NCBI GenBank assembly: GCA_017163975.1
Contig: JAFFSR010000264.1
Location: forward strand, 744,001-808,000
Direction: 5' to 3'
From: Anastatus disparis
Lineage: Eukaryota; Arthropoda; Insecta; Hymenoptera; Eupelmidae
Length of the DNA stretch: 64,000 bases
Shown: positions 1 to 12,056 of the stretch, one piece after another
Position numbering within the stretch: position 1 is the stretch's first letter
How the letters are laid out: the number at the start of each line of letters is the position of its first letter
Position numbers and translations under genes: made by a program
Notes under the pieces: generated by a model
What the model was told of the DNA's origin: nothing
Seen by the model: the letters and a program-made list of their open reading frames with translations, nothing else
The model's database searches: none

Positions 1-3000
1 TTGAAGTTGGTAAAAATCCAAGAAGTTAAACATGAAACAAGGGACTCGGCGTCTGAGTTGCTCGCGTGACTTTCAAAAACAATGCCCTAATTATTAATAA
101 TTACAATTAATAATAGATAATAATGATAATAATTATAATAATAATAATGATTATTCGCCAGTGATCATATCAAATAAAAATAAGATTGGCCTATTTTTAT
201 ATAATAATCAAAATACAAAAAAAAAATCCAAGCGATATCTTTTTCGTGTCTCTCTTTTTTCACTTACATTTAAATGAAAATAAGCGTTTGTTTTTGTTTT
301 AAGATAAAAAAATAATAAGAAATACAATTTTAACAAACATAAAACGCGTTAAATTAATAAATGTGTTTAATGGTAAATAAAAAAAAATGGCTCTTTATCG
401 AGAATTGTAGCAACTTTGGCACTCGGTCCCTCGCTTCGCTGAATATAAAATTGCAAATGTTAATTAAAATTTACTGTATCGACGTCGATTTAAATTTCTA
501 TTTGTTTATATTTTTAATAAGTTTTCGCAAACTATGTATAAAAATTAGAAAAAAGTTTTAAAATAAATTATTATAATAAATAAGTGTTTACTGAGCATTG
601 TTATTGTTTTATTGTTCACATTTTTTTGTATATATTGACAGTAAAACAAATAAATGTTGTGACTTATTGAAATTTTATAATACGCTTGAATCAAATCCAT
701 TATATCGACGTCGAAAAATTAAATCTTGAGAAACGCGATTCAGCGACACGAGAAACTCGCCTACTCATCGTTTCGCATTTTTTCAAAACTTTTCCGGCCA
801 CGTGTTCACATTCTGCGGAAAAAAATAAAATAAAATATAAAATAATATTATAATTTAATGGGCTTTGCGTTACTTGTGTTCCTCATTTGTCAAATTCATA
901 TATTAAATAAAATAATTACACGAACAAAAAATTCATAAGGATTCTCGCATTTTTATTTATCACTTTTAATCAGTTATACTAGTCAATGCAATCAAATATA
1001 TAAGTTAAAAAAAAAGGAAAAAGCTATAATATAATTTTCAATTTTATGAAAATAAAATTTTTCTTAAACAGAAATATCCTGTGATATTGCAGACAAATAT
1101 ATAAAAAAATAAAATTTTAAAGCGGGAATTCGATAGATAATTTTTTATTCGTGTACGTACGCGAAATTTAAATTGAGCAATGAGTAATCTTTGGCTGAAA
1201 TTTAATGACAATAAAATATACGAAAAACATTTTTTTTGTTTATAAACGAATTTAAAAAAAAAAATTCCCTTTGGTCAACTTGTTTATTATAGTTGGAGAA
1301 ATGTGTTTTTTTTTCGTTTCTATAAGATGATTTACACCTTGCGACAATATAATGATAAATGCGAATCAATAATACAATTTTATTATCATATATTATGTAA
1401 TATATACGACCAATCCTTAAATTATTAATTTTATATTATATTTGATTGTTAACGTGTTCTATGCAAATAATAATTAGTTCATGAATGAATGATCAGTACA
1501 AATAATTTATCATTTCGGCACTTTTTAATCTTCGCACTATACGCTATATAAATATCAAAATTACATATCACTAATTGTGCTTTGTAAAATTTTTACTTTT
1601 TATTTTAAGAGATATATTAACAAAATAATCATATATACTATAAAAACTCTTTATAAAAAACACAATTATTCCAACTGATTCATATCAAAAACAAAGGTCT
1701 GAACCAAAAAGAAAAAAAATGATAAAAAAAAGGCCAATGGAATTTTAATTTCGCCAAAGAACTCAAAGATTGCAACTAAAAAGTTAGAAGTTCAGAAATC
1801 GCTGGAATCTGTCAAGATATAAAAAGGCAAAAGAGAATCGCGAAGCAAAAGAAAGAAAAGTGAAAAAAAAATTAGAGAAGTAAAGATTTTTTTTTGCCGC
1901 AGGTTGTCTCTTGTACTTCTTAGCCTAAAAATAAAAAACCACGTATACTTTTCAATTAAAAATTTAAAAAAAAAATAAGAAAAAAATGAAACAAATTCAA
2001 TTCGATTTCAACTTCAATTTACTCGAATTCAATGTGACGCAAAAGACTGCAAAGATATAAAATATATTTAAAAAAAAATCTTAGTGATTAGGTTTCTCAT
2101 TTTGTAAATATTGAAAAAAAAGATACGAGTATTATGATTGTACGACTTTTCAAAAAAAAATATAATAAATAATTATCGAGAATACAGGACGATCAACAGA
2201 TCTGTAATTTTATGCGATAATGCGAGGAGCATTTGACAAAAAAATTTTTAAACTCATTATATATTTAACCAAGGCACGCAAAAAAGTTAATTAACAAAAA
2301 AAGTATATATATAAAACAGTTGAAGACAAAAGACGTGGAAACAGAGCATCAAAGCTGGAGCGTGAGCGAGGAATAGTTAAAAAAAAAACAATCAGTTATA
2401 AAAATGGTTCGGCATTCGATAAAATAAAAATTAAAAAAAGCGATGGCAACGGAATGACACGAAAAAAAATAAAACATATATCATAACTCGCTCGCCAGCT
2501 GAAAAAAAAGAAAAATTAAAAAAAAATAATCAAAGCGTACGAAAACACATTGTGTTACACATTGAATTAAATTACTGTAATTTACTCAATCATAAGGCTT
2601 CAAATAGCTTTAACAGGCTCTCAAGCAGGATCGTGAATTCCTAAATATACATTTAAAAATGTAAAAAAAAATACTGAGATCTATTGTATAGCAATAAAAT
2701 AATGTATTACGACAAGTGTCACTTAAATTTTGTCTTTGTTATTTATTAATATTTTTTACCCATTTTAATATTTTACATATAATTTTCTACAATGTAAAAA
2801 TTTTTTTTAAAACTTTAACACACGTTAGTGTTTTAGATAAGTTGCAAATTTTTTTTGAGTTAAAATTTATAAATGATTGTGTAAATTTTAAAATAAAAAT
2901 TTTAAGACAACTTATGAATGATATAAATTTTTTAATGATAAAATTCTTAATTCCAAGTTATAAGACGATTCGTTTAATAAAATACATATTTTGTATACAA

Positions 3001-3388
3001 ATTTTACAAAAATTTTTTTTTAAAAGTACACAATAATTTTGGATCAACAAAAAATGTTATGCTAATTTTACGTATTTATGTGTAAAATTTTAACACAAAA
3101 ATATTCAACGAGAAAATTTTTGACGAAATAAACAAAATTTTTTACAGTGCAATATTTAAAAATTACCGTATATTTTTTAACTGTACATATTTTATGTATG
3201 AATAAGTATATTTTTCGAGTCATTTAATAATTTATATTTTCAAATCATATTTTTACGATCGAAACGTGAAATAATAAAAATATCGTGGCTAGTATATTTT
3301 AAAGCAACAGTTTTAGAAATATAAGTAGAAGAACAATCAATTTATTATGTGCCTACTCTTTTTGTGATTAATTCAAGTTTTTTTAAAA
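1..3388. other. AT-rich intergenic DNA, no gene recognised
   Basis: Long A and T runs separated by short unique stretches, with no open frame that has protein-like composition. The region 1700-2560 has many A7-A9 runs and could be the 3' UTR of a gene lying left of the window, but nothing shows this directly. Short open frames here (for example 361-561 and 2716-3036) have only AT-driven residues (F, L, I, K, N) and no splice partners. Confidence 0.5.
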
Positions 3389-4452
3389 ATGAAAAAACAC
3401 AATTTTTCAATTATATTTTTATTATTTTTATTCATCCAATTAGTAAGTTTTTGATATTTGTTTTATATTATATCAATAAAATATTTTTATAATCATTTTG
3501 GAATTATTGAATAGTAAATTTTTATTTTATTCATTCCATATGTTTGTCTAAAATTTATATTCATTAGAAATATTATTTTAATAAAATTTGTAGAAAAATG
3601 CAACTGAAGTATCGCAAATAGACGAGCTTAAAACGGATTTAGATTGGATAATTGTACGTGAAACGAATAATTTGGAATTGTTACATAAAAACTACGAGAA
3701 GTTTAACACTTACTTTACGACTAATATTAAAGATGTCAGGTTCGATGGTGAGCTTGTAAGAAATCGTGAAATCATCGATGATGAATTAGTAAATATAAAA
3801 TTAAAGGTATGTACAATATAGCTAACAAGAATTAAAATTTCATTGCATTTTTCATCAAAATAAATGTAATACTGTTTTAAATTATTATTTTTAAAGATAT
3901 TTAATTTCATATTATACATAATAGCTACATCAAGTTGCTGATATACCACAAAGCTTAGAATGTTATTCCAAATCTTATAACGATTTATATCAAATGTATG
4001 GAAAATTAAAAGATGATATTGAAACGTGTCACGCAAGTGCTTTCGCGGCATACGGACGTTATTTACGCGATTTCTTTAACTTTAAAAAGGTAAATAATTC
4101 TAATATCAACATTTTCAAAGACAAAAAGAAACTAATAGATCAAATATCAAATTTTCATTTATTCAAGGCTGCTAAACGGATAATTGGTAGAGTGAAAAAA
4201 ATTCTTCAAGTTTGCAAATTTGGGAAAATTGAAAGTTATTTGTGCAAAAGGCAACATGTACCAATCAAGGAATTAGGTGTCATTGGTAATCATACATATC
4301 AATACGAAGTTAAAAACGTGCACATAACCGATGAAATATTGCAAGATGCTCGTGATTGTAATGCACAAGCGATCAAGCCAGTTTCTGAATTAGCTTTACG
4401 TTTTGTCGACAGTCTCGATGAGGAGTGCGATTTTCAAACTCAATTTATTTAA
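3389..4452 (+). CDS. Secreted six-cysteine protein, four exons, unknown function
   Basis: Four exons joined by GT/AG introns, all in phase 0: 3389-3442, 3594-3806, 3925-4089 and 4168-4452. Together they give 238 residues and a TAA stop. Exon 1 encodes a signal peptide (MKKH followed by a hydrophobic run ending FIQL), so the product is probably secreted. The mature part is charged and probably helical, with six cysteines, in the contexts ECY, ETCH, QVCK, YLCK, RDCN and EECD. I do not recognise the family. The size and spaced cysteines recall insect secreted repeat-domain proteins, but no assignment is made. The ATG is the first codon of the signal peptide. The last intron (4090-4167) is 78 nt, a multiple of three with no in-frame stop, so retention would insert 26 residues. 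An AATAAA follows at 4472. Confidence 0.8.
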
Positions 4453-4471
4453 ATGTTGAAATAAGTTATAA

Positions 4472-4477
4472 AATAAA
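4472..4477 (+). terminator. Poly(A) signal of the six-cysteine gene
   Basis: Canonical AATAAA about 20 nt after the TAA stop of the gene ending at 4452. Confidence 0.5.
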
Positions 4478-4719
4478 CATTCAGTATTTTTACTTGCCTC
4501 CTTTTAATACAAAAAAAATTACAAATGTGAATTATAAACTGTTTTGTAAGAAATAAGAACTTTTCATTTTAAAAATAATTGTAATAAAAATTGGAGATAT
4601 ACTTGTTTAAATTGACCTATACTTTTTTAATTTTATTAAAAATATTAGATGCAAATTATATTATAATGCTAAACAACAAAAAGTATCTCACTCTTAGCAT
4701 TGTGCATTAAAAAATGTAT

Positions 4720-4956
4720 TATATCAGTCAGTTAGATTATGAAAAAATAAAAAACCCGTATTTTTTTGTTTTTTAAAATATGATGAATTGCAAAAGTTAT
4801 AGCCGGTACAAGTTAGTACAACTTTGGTTAGATATAGCGCCATGTTAAATGATTAACTGTCAGTTTAACTGCCCATATCTCTTTGAGTTTTTATTTTCAT
4901 GATAAAAGAAAAAGTACGTGTCCTTTATTTTTTTCTTTTTCTAAATGACTGATATA
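4720..4956. mobile_element. Short fold-back element (MITE-like)
   Basis: TATATCAGTCA at the left (4720-4730) is matched by its reverse complement at the right (4946-4956). Inner sequence pairs loosely (GTTAGATTATGAAAAA against TTTTTCTAAATG). There is no coding capacity. The short termini and the ambiguous TA context suggest a Tc1/mariner-type MITE, but this is not established. Confidence 0.35.
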
Positions 4957-5880
4957 ATGGATTTAAAAAAAAAATTTCATGCAACATCCCAATTATAAAA
5001 AAATTTATTAATTTTTTTTTTATTTGAACAAATTTTCAGTACACTCGTATGAATTGGCGGTAAATAAATTTTTTTTCTTCATATCTCGGTCGAAAATTCG
5101 ACTTCCTTCTCTACGCATGTACGTCGAAAGTCGATGTTCCCTCCGCATCGACGCGTCACCTAGCTAGCCGGGAGGAATCTATATACAACATATGCTCGTA
5201 ATCCCATTCTTCCTGTCGCCAAATTCGTTGGCGCTCTCGCCAACGAATATAGACATGAATATACCGTTACTTAAGTTTTCATTGATTTTTGTTTGTTATT
5301 TCTCTTAACAGCGGAACATCCTTATATAATAATAAAGTTGAAATTAATATATACTCAAATCTACGAAAATTTGTACTGTTACCGTACGCTTTTTATTATA
5401 TTTTGCACATTATTTTAATATTTTCTAATTACATCCGTACTTTTGCTTGAAAATATTGACTAAATGACATTTGTTCGAAAAGGATCTTTACTCAAATAAA
5501 CATAGATACAATTCACTTGATAAAAAAAATAATTGGATATTAGGCTATTGGAAAAAAAGTCTTACATTAGAGATTCTTAAAAAAATAAATAAATAAGTCA
5601 TAGTTTAATCAAGAAAAGAGATACATTTATTGTTGGAAAAAAATCGAGCAAATATACTGCGACGATCGTATTTAAAACTAGAATTTTTAATTTATTATGT
5701 TGAATAGATTTTAAAAAAATGAATTCTTTCGAAAAAAACTGCATTTTTTTATGTTTATTAATATAACAATTATTATGAACTATTATGACCAATAAACCAT
5801 ATGTTTATGTTTTCTTACTAATATATTAGCAAATGAATAAAGAAAATCCGACCTAAATACGTTAACAATTAATTAAATAG
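4957..5880. other. Gene-free stretch with a GC-richer island and a perfect hairpin
   Basis: Positions 5085-5260 are clearly less AT-rich than their surroundings and contain CpG-bearing words (TCGACG, CGACGCG, GCCGGG). At 5223-5248 an 11-bp perfect inverted repeat with a 4-nt loop (CTCT) is present. No reading frame is convincing. Confidence 0.4.
5223..5248. repeat. Perfect 11-bp hairpin
   Basis: ATTCGTTGGCG, loop CTCT, then CGCCAACGAAT. It is GC-richer than its surroundings and lies in the small GC island at 5085-5260. Confidence 0.8.
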
Positions 5881-6269
5881 CAAAAATCTGAAATCATGTG
5901 GGTAGGAACCCAAGTTACCACCGTGCAACTAAGGGTGAAAACACAACTTTATTAGGTAGAGATAGGAGCTTGGCTTCCAGTTAACTCCTAAGAAGGCAAT
6001 CAAGAGTAGGGATGCTCGTACTATGCAAAATATACATATTATAAGCGGAGAAAGAGAGACTGGATAAGCTCTGATTGCGATGGCAATCGAGCTTTCTTAT
6101 ATCTACTGAAGTCCTCTATTCCCATTGCGTGAGTGAAGACATCTAGCAGCTAAACTGTACGAATTTGAAGTCAGAATTTTAAAGTTTTAAAATCCAAGAT
6201 GGCGGATTCAAGATAACAGCTCCAAAATTTGGAAAAAAAAAAAAATACGAGCTTGAAAATTTTTATTTA
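5881..6269. other. Unassigned repeat-like sequence
   Basis: Base composition is closer to transposon or LTR sequence than to the AT-rich host background (for example around 5895-6150). No open frame, tRNA primer site or paired LTR could be identified. The motif AAGATGGCGG near 6198 is a partial extra copy of the arm of the fold-back that follows. Confidence 0.25.
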
Positions 6270-6460
6270 GAGGATTTTTGAGGTCGCTAATTATGAACCT
6301 GAAGTCAGAATTTTGAAATTTTTAATTTAAGATGGCGATTGCAAAATTTTGAAAAAAGAGCTCATACATCTCTTTTTTCAAAACTTTGCAGCCGCCATCT
6401 TAAATTAAAAATTTCAAAATTTTGCCTTCAGATTCGCAATTAGCGATCTCAAAAACCCTA
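6270..6460. mobile_element. Fold-back element (AAGATGGCG arms)
   Basis: The left arm (about 6270-6355: AGGATTTTTGAGGTCGCTAA, then GAAGTCAGAATTTTGAAATT, then AAGATGGCG) is mirrored by the right arm (about 6375-6460: GCCGCCATCTTAAATT, then AATTTCAAAATTTTG, then TTAGCGATCTCAAAAACCCT). The axis is near 6363. There is no coding sequence. Confidence 0.7.
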
Positions 6461-7060
6461 AAGTAAGAATTTTCAAATAAATTTACTGAACAGAAAAATA
6501 TGTGCATCAAAGGGTCAAAAGATCAACCATATATAGCTTCCTTACTCTCTCCTTCTAGTCGTCGTGAGTTAATCGAGACTAGACCTCGTCCCACTCTTTT
6601 ATTCTTGTATGTGTACCTGAAGAGGTTTCTTATTATTTACCGTTGCGAGTTAAGAGCAAATCGGATTCGCTGTCCTTATCTAATTGAGTTTTTTGTTATT
6701 TATTCAAATATTAATCATTGTATATACAAATTAAGAGTTGTGTATACAACGATGACATTTATGTGATCGATTACGTTGATTTGACTTTTAGTCGCTAGGT
6801 GGCATTTCTTTAAATTTTTCGATCGTTTGTACAAAGTTCAAAGCCGCAGATATGTAAGGCACAGAAAACTCATAGAAATTCTTCGTTCTTCGAGGAGCTC
6901 ATACTACGAGGTTTACTTCGTCTTTGGTTTTTTCCTGTGATAGGAAAACAAAAGTTGAGTTATTAACTCGTAATCTTTTAAATTAATTACAAAAAAATAA
7001 TCTTATACGTTTGAATACAAGGAAATTGCCTTTCTAAAATAATACTAACGCCAGAAATTT
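6461..7060. other. Gene-free stretch
   Basis: An 88-codon open frame at 6500-6766 has no recognisable domain or splice context. Composition at 6500-6700 is moderately balanced and may be degenerate transposon sequence. Confidence 0.25.
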
Positions 7061-7063
7061 TAC

Positions 7064-7560
7064 CATATTTAATTCTACAGATAATTGAAGATTCATCTGC
7101 AGTCAATCTGCTGATTTTATTACGATATTCTCTACAGAAACTCTTGTAGTAATCCTTCAGATTTTTCTATAAGTTTTCTGCAAATATTTCTACAAAATTT
7201 CCTGTAGACTTATCTACAGTTTAATCTCTACATTTTTTAGAGGGCTGAACTTTCCTGATATATTTTACGGAAATCCTATAAGAAATCCTGTATACACGAG
7301 ATTATTAAGAAAATGTTGTAGATAATTCTGTAGATGATTCTGTAGGAAATTCTGTAGGAAATTCTGTACATAATTCTGTTGATGATTCTGTAGAAAATTA
7401 TGTAGGTGAAAACCCTGTGAAAATTTGCATGGGTATACAGTTCCTGTATATTATTTTATAGGCAACCTATAGAGTCTCTGTAGATTTTTTCAGTTTTCCT
7501 TGCAAGTACGCTGCAAGTGATTCTGCAGGGATCGTTCAGATTTTTCTGCAAATTCACTTG
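7064..7560. repeat. CTGTAGA-rich degenerate repeat
   Basis: Many copies of TTCTGTAG, CTACAG and CTGCAG words. A tandem run at about 7320-7400 repeats ATTCTGTAGATG-like units of roughly 12-14 bp. Words in opposite orientation flank it (TCTACAGATAATTGAAG on the left, TTCTGCAGGGATCG on the right), suggesting a decayed fold-back. Confidence 0.5.
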
Positions 7561-7629
7561 CATTTAACCTATATATTTCACGATAATTTTCGTAAAATAC
7601 AAAAAAAAATGAAAAATTAAAAAAAATTT

Positions 7630-7915
7630 TTTTTTTAATGGTTTTAAAAAAACTACGCTAAGTAAACCTTTTTTCAATAGATTCCCCCTCCCTCCTCAGT
7701 TAGACAAAAAAATAAATTGTATCCAAAACTGGAAGCAAATCCATCGAGTAGTTTTAGAGAAAAAAATTGACGTAACGAACACACACACATACATGCATAC
7801 AAACATTTTTTGGAAACCACTTTTTTCGACTCCCTGAGTCCAAATATGTACAAATTAATGGAAAAACGCAAACAAATTTTTTTTATCGATGCAATGCTTT
7901 CTATATGAGAAAGCA
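7630..7915 (-). mobile_element. Partial copy of the satellite-bearing repeat element also at 45.1 and 60.2 kb
   Basis: The minus strand reads TTGCTTTCTCATATAGAAAG, then CATTGCATCGAT, then a match to GAGTCGAAAAAAGTGGTTTCC, a short GT-rich patch, CTACTCGATGGATTTGCTTC and ACTTAGCGTAGTTTTT. The same words occur in the same order from 45060 on the plus strand. The copy keeps the terminal region and only the first of the internal ~160-bp repeats. Confidence 0.75.
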
Positions 7916-8149
7916 ATTAAATTAAAAAAATTAAATAACAAGATTCAGGTTTAAAAAAAAATTAATAAATTTTTTTTCTACGTATCTGTTCTTACAAATT
8001 TTACTATGTGACATAGTAATTTTTCTTATAACGCAAAAATGACCAACTCTCCTTATACAATATATAGTAATTTTTAATACAATCTATAATTATATTTAGT
8101 ATAGCATTTCTCTCCGTGTAGGTCTGGATTCTTTCAGCGCATCAGTCAC

Positions 8150-8745
8150 TACAGAAGGTTAGAAGTAAAGTTTCTAACTCCCTTAATTCAGCCAAAAATG
8201 AATTCATTTCAAATCGTCTGTCCTACTTAATTTTTCACCATCTCTACTACAATACTTCTCTTCAAGAACTCTGCTGATGCATTAAACAACAATTATACAT
8301 CTGTTTCTTCTCGAACGCGAGCTCTTACTGATATCAACATAAATAGGATTCTGCAAACTAATCTGCGTGATGATGGCCCAGTCTTTGATTTCATAGAAGT
8401 GAGTTCGTTGTATGTCAAGTCATTTATTCAAATGGTTACTGGCCCAGATGGCCTTTCCGTGGACATAAACTTGCTAGTGATTCTCTAGTATCACTCTTGA
8501 TTAACTTAGTGAATCTATCACTAATATTAGGAATTTTCTTTTATCATGAAAACGAGCATAATTGTTGCCTCTGGTGAAGTCTAATAAGATGGATTTTCCT
8601 TCACAAACAAGTCCAATGACTTCCTTGATCCGATTCAGACTGAGTTTTGTCTACGGAACAGCACCCATACAGCTCTCCTAAAGCTTCTGGTGGATGCTCG
8701 CTTTGCGATCGATAAGAGGATGGTTACGTTTCTCCTCTTATTTTT
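8150..8745 (+). mobile_element. Decayed LINE reverse-transcriptase fragment
   Basis: Broken frames match the RT of the LINE at 53.6 kb. A segment near 8430 reads TGPDGLSVDIN. The segment 8615-8740 reads LDPIQTEFCLRNSTHTALL, then DARFAIDKRMVTFLLL, which parallels the LINE's LDPRQTGFRTGHSTQTALL, then DDIRLNMDRRYVTLLLL. Stops and frameshifts are frequent and the catalytic YADD region is absent. Confidence 0.7.
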
Positions 8746-8960
8746 AATTAATACAATAGTAATTATTTATATACTATTTATTTTTAAAATAAAAAGTTTA
8801 ACTGGCATTTTCATTTTATTTAGTTAAAAATTTAACTGGCTATGTTTAATTTTAAAAAATAAAAAATTTTGATATATATATTTCGGAATTTTTTTTTCCA
8901 CTTTGTGAAATAATTATAATAAAATTTAAATGAAATTATCATTGATAAATTTTCATATAG

Positions 8961-9102
8961 TATGGTCAATGTCCCAATTGCTACTCACGAACCTATTACT
9001 AGCCGTTCATTGTTAAAAATTTTTTTTTGTATCTAAATAACATTGAGCGGTTGGTAATAGGTTCATTTCTAACAGCGAGTAGCAATTGGGACATTGACCA
9101 TA
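8961..9102. mobile_element. Short palindromic MITE
   Basis: A 26-bp terminal inverted repeat (starting TATGGTCAATGTCCCAATTG) at 8961-8986 is mirrored exactly at 9077-9102. Inner arms (CCTATTACTAGCCGTTCA against TGAGCGGTTGGTAATAGG) continue the fold-back around about 9031. Confidence 0.8.
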
Positions 9103-9274
9103 TAATATTCGAATATCAAAATTTAAACTTAGAAAAGAATTTACTATTATTAATACCACCGACCTACCTGTACAAACAAAATTTGTGTAGCTCGAGATTT
9201 TGTTCCTAGATTTTGTTCTTGTGTAGTACGCAAGTTAAAATGATTATTTTTAGCTGCTGGTAAAAAAATTAAGC

Positions 9275-9367
9275 ATATCAGGTCTGAAAGAACGGTTTAA
9301 TAATGTTTCCAGAACTTTAAAGTTTCTTCTTAGAAATATAGTTAAACCGTTCTCTCGGTCCTGATAT
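9275..9367. repeat. Imperfect inverted repeat
   Basis: ATATCAGG-TCTGAAAGAACGG-TTTA at 9275-9299 pairs with TAAACCGTTCTC-TCGGTCCTGATAT at 9343-9367 with four mismatches. It is probably a small decayed MITE. Confidence 0.5.
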
Positions 9368-9739
9368 TTGTGTAACAATATACGTTATAGTAATAACATA
9401 CCTAAACCGAGATATCGGTGCGAATGTTTTAATATTGTTCTCTTTTTTTTAAGATTTTCGATAAAGATACAATATGTATATTTACAATGATGATGTGTCT
9501 TACAGTTTCCGATATAACATCGAAAGTATCCTGTGTTCTCAAGAGCCAACATTCCATTTTATTCTCAAGATTTTTAAACCTTGTGAAAAATAAGTCGACT
9601 CTTAAAAGAAAACAGCAAATTATGAATGGATTATGCCAACTTAATAATTATACCCGATATAGTATCTACATGAACGGAGACGAATGGAGTAATCAACTCC
9701 ATCACGATATCATACTACTTATAAAAAGCGTACAGTAGA

Positions 9740-11754
9740 TATTTAAAAGAGTGCCCTTTATTCGCCTGTTTCAGCGAGCATGTGCTACAGTGATGCTGAT
9801 AGTAATTGGTTGTTTCAGTTAAGCTCCAGTTGAAATCCATTCCATTAGCAATTAATTTTTTTCATCAATAAGTATATATTTTAAAATCAAAAACTCATTA
9901 GGATTTCCTAATATTTATATCCCTAATTTCAATTTAAGATCTTATTTGAAATTAAAGTTTATACACAACAAAGGAATATATTTTATTTCGTATTTAAAAT
10001 AATCAATTTTTTAGGTATTTATGGATTCCCAATAACTTCAATTATTTTATAGTGTATCTTTTATTCTTACATTAGTCTTGATTAGTCAAACACGTTATTA
10101 TAATTTTTTTAAATCCCATTCAATAATGTGTAGATATTTAAATTATTTATAAAATCGCATCTTAATTTAATACTCTGTTAAGAAATATAATTTTTAATTG
10201 ATCATTTGTACACACACGATTTGTACGCTATCAAAAACTTCATTTCCATTTCTATTTATTATTATCATTAAAATCCTAAAAAAAGACAATTTACTCTATA
10301 TTTAGCTCTATTACTCCCTTTTTATAAATTATAGTTTTGTTTACGTGCTTTATATTTCACCCTTATTTTTTGAGCTTCTCCCTTTCATCAATGGGGTCGC
10401 TACTAGTATTCCAAGGCAGATACATTTCTTTATTGATCTTAACGATCTTCGTTACGCATTTTATTCAACTATCTATTAGAAAGTGAAAATAGTCCTGAAA
10501 ACTGACTATTGTTTCATTGTTAAAAATATATGTATAAAACGTTTTATTAAATATAAATTTAATAATTTTTTTTATTCGTTGAATTTTCAAACTTGTTAAA
10601 GTTTGATCTGATTTTTATTCGTGAAAAGCTTAAATTACAGTTTTAAAATTTTATCAGTTTTAAGTGTTTAATAAATTTCTTTTTTTATACAAGTTGTAAT
10701 TTATTTTATCGTATATTCACATTCACTTGCAAAAATATTATTAAATTGAATTTATAAAACCAAGTGCTAAAGATTTGTTATTCAATATCATTATTTTATC
10801 GCTTCGAGTATCATCATCACAAATTGAACCAGGACAATCCAATAAATAGTAAGTATTAAATATTCTTATTATTTTATAAAAAAAAATCATAATTACAATT
10901 ACAAAAAATAGCTAATAATTATTTTAAAGTTTTTAATAATGGGTTTATAATTTATTGACTAGTGTTTATGAATACTTATCATTTATAAATTAATTTAATA
11001 AACAAAGTAACAAATACCGGTTTGCTTCAAAATTTATATGTTCATACTTCTTATAATATTTGTAAAAAATTTTTTTAGCATCATAAACTAATAGATGTTT
11101 CTTTAAAAAAATACGAAATTGAATGCAATTTGAAAGGTAAACATAAAACGCGTGATAAATTTTTACGCTCATACATTAAGCGTGATTTATATTAGTTTGG
11201 AAGTATATTATAATTAATGTAATACATCTATATGAAATTTCATTTGATTTTATAGTAAATTTTATATAAATATAGATAAAATTATAATGTACACGAATTA
11301 TTGTTATTGTTTAAGAATTGCATATGACAAAAATTAATTAACTGTTAATATTTTGTTTATATTTAATAAGAAAAAGCATTGAAATTCTACAAAAATTATT
11401 TAAAATGTAATCTTTCATGTATTGCAAGATTAAGAAATATTAAGAAATCAATTTTACTTCCTTACAGAGGAAGCTTTGCAAAGTAAAAAGATTATTTTTC
11501 AAAATAACGTGATAGAAGTATGTTCGAATTATTTTCAATCATAATAAAATTTTTGCAGAAAATCTCTGTATATTTGTGTATGCTTGCGTGTATGCACGTC
11601 TATGAGTTTGCGTGTCTATCTGTTAATGTCCTTGATCTAACATGACCCTAATTTTTTGTTATCTTCTTCGAGTTGACCGAGAAGGAACAATAGTTTGTTT
11701 TATATTATATGTATTTTTGTTTTATTATAATTTTCCGATTTTGGAGGAGAAAAG
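9740..11754. other. AT-rich intergenic DNA
   Basis: No domain-like reading frame, RNA gene or paired repeat was recognised. The open frames are short and AT-driven. Confidence 0.4.
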
Positions 11755-12056
11755 TACTAATCTCCCGCAAAATTCATTCCTCCCAAAAAATAAGAAATTT
11801 ATAAAATTTAATATATTACTGAAAATTTCTAGAAATAAATTTAATATTAATTTTTTTCCAATTAAGTTTGCTTTTTTTAAGTTAATAAAGTGGGTACGGT
11901 TGAGGTGGGAATAAAACACCTTGTGCAACTCGGGAGCAAAGTCTATTTTTCCCTCGGGTACTTGCTCCCCTCGCTTCGCTTCGCTCACTTGGGCTGCAAA
12001 TCCACCCTCGGGAGAAATGTACGACTTTACTCCCTGGTTGCATAATGTACTATTTT
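11755..12056. repeat. Dispersed repeat, copy 1 (second copy at 16.4 kb)
   Basis: It shares a long run of sequence with 16400-16745, including TTGAGGTGGGAATAAAACAC, CAACTCGGGAGCAAAGTCTA and GTACGACTTTACTCCCTGG, then TTGCATAA. The word TGCAACTCGGGAGCAAAGTC is nearly the reverse complement of GACTTTACTCCCTGGTTGCA, so the unit has internal inverted symmetry, as in a MITE. Confidence 0.6.

Noticed and set aside
2716..3036. 106-codon open frame
   Set aside because: Made almost only of F, L, I, K and N from AT-rich DNA, starts without ATG, and shows no neighbouring exon.
6500..6766. 88-codon open frame as a gene
   Set aside because: No domain, no splice signals, and it lies in repeat-like DNA between fold-back elements.
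5881..6780. Solo LTR or LTR retrotransposon
   Set aside because: Composition is suggestive, but no paired LTR, primer-binding site, polypurine tract or target duplication could be seen.
9487..9738. 83-codon open frame
   Set aside because: Begins with ATG and is moderately protein-like, but there is no recognisable domain and no neighbouring exons or poly(A) context. Not enough to call a gene.
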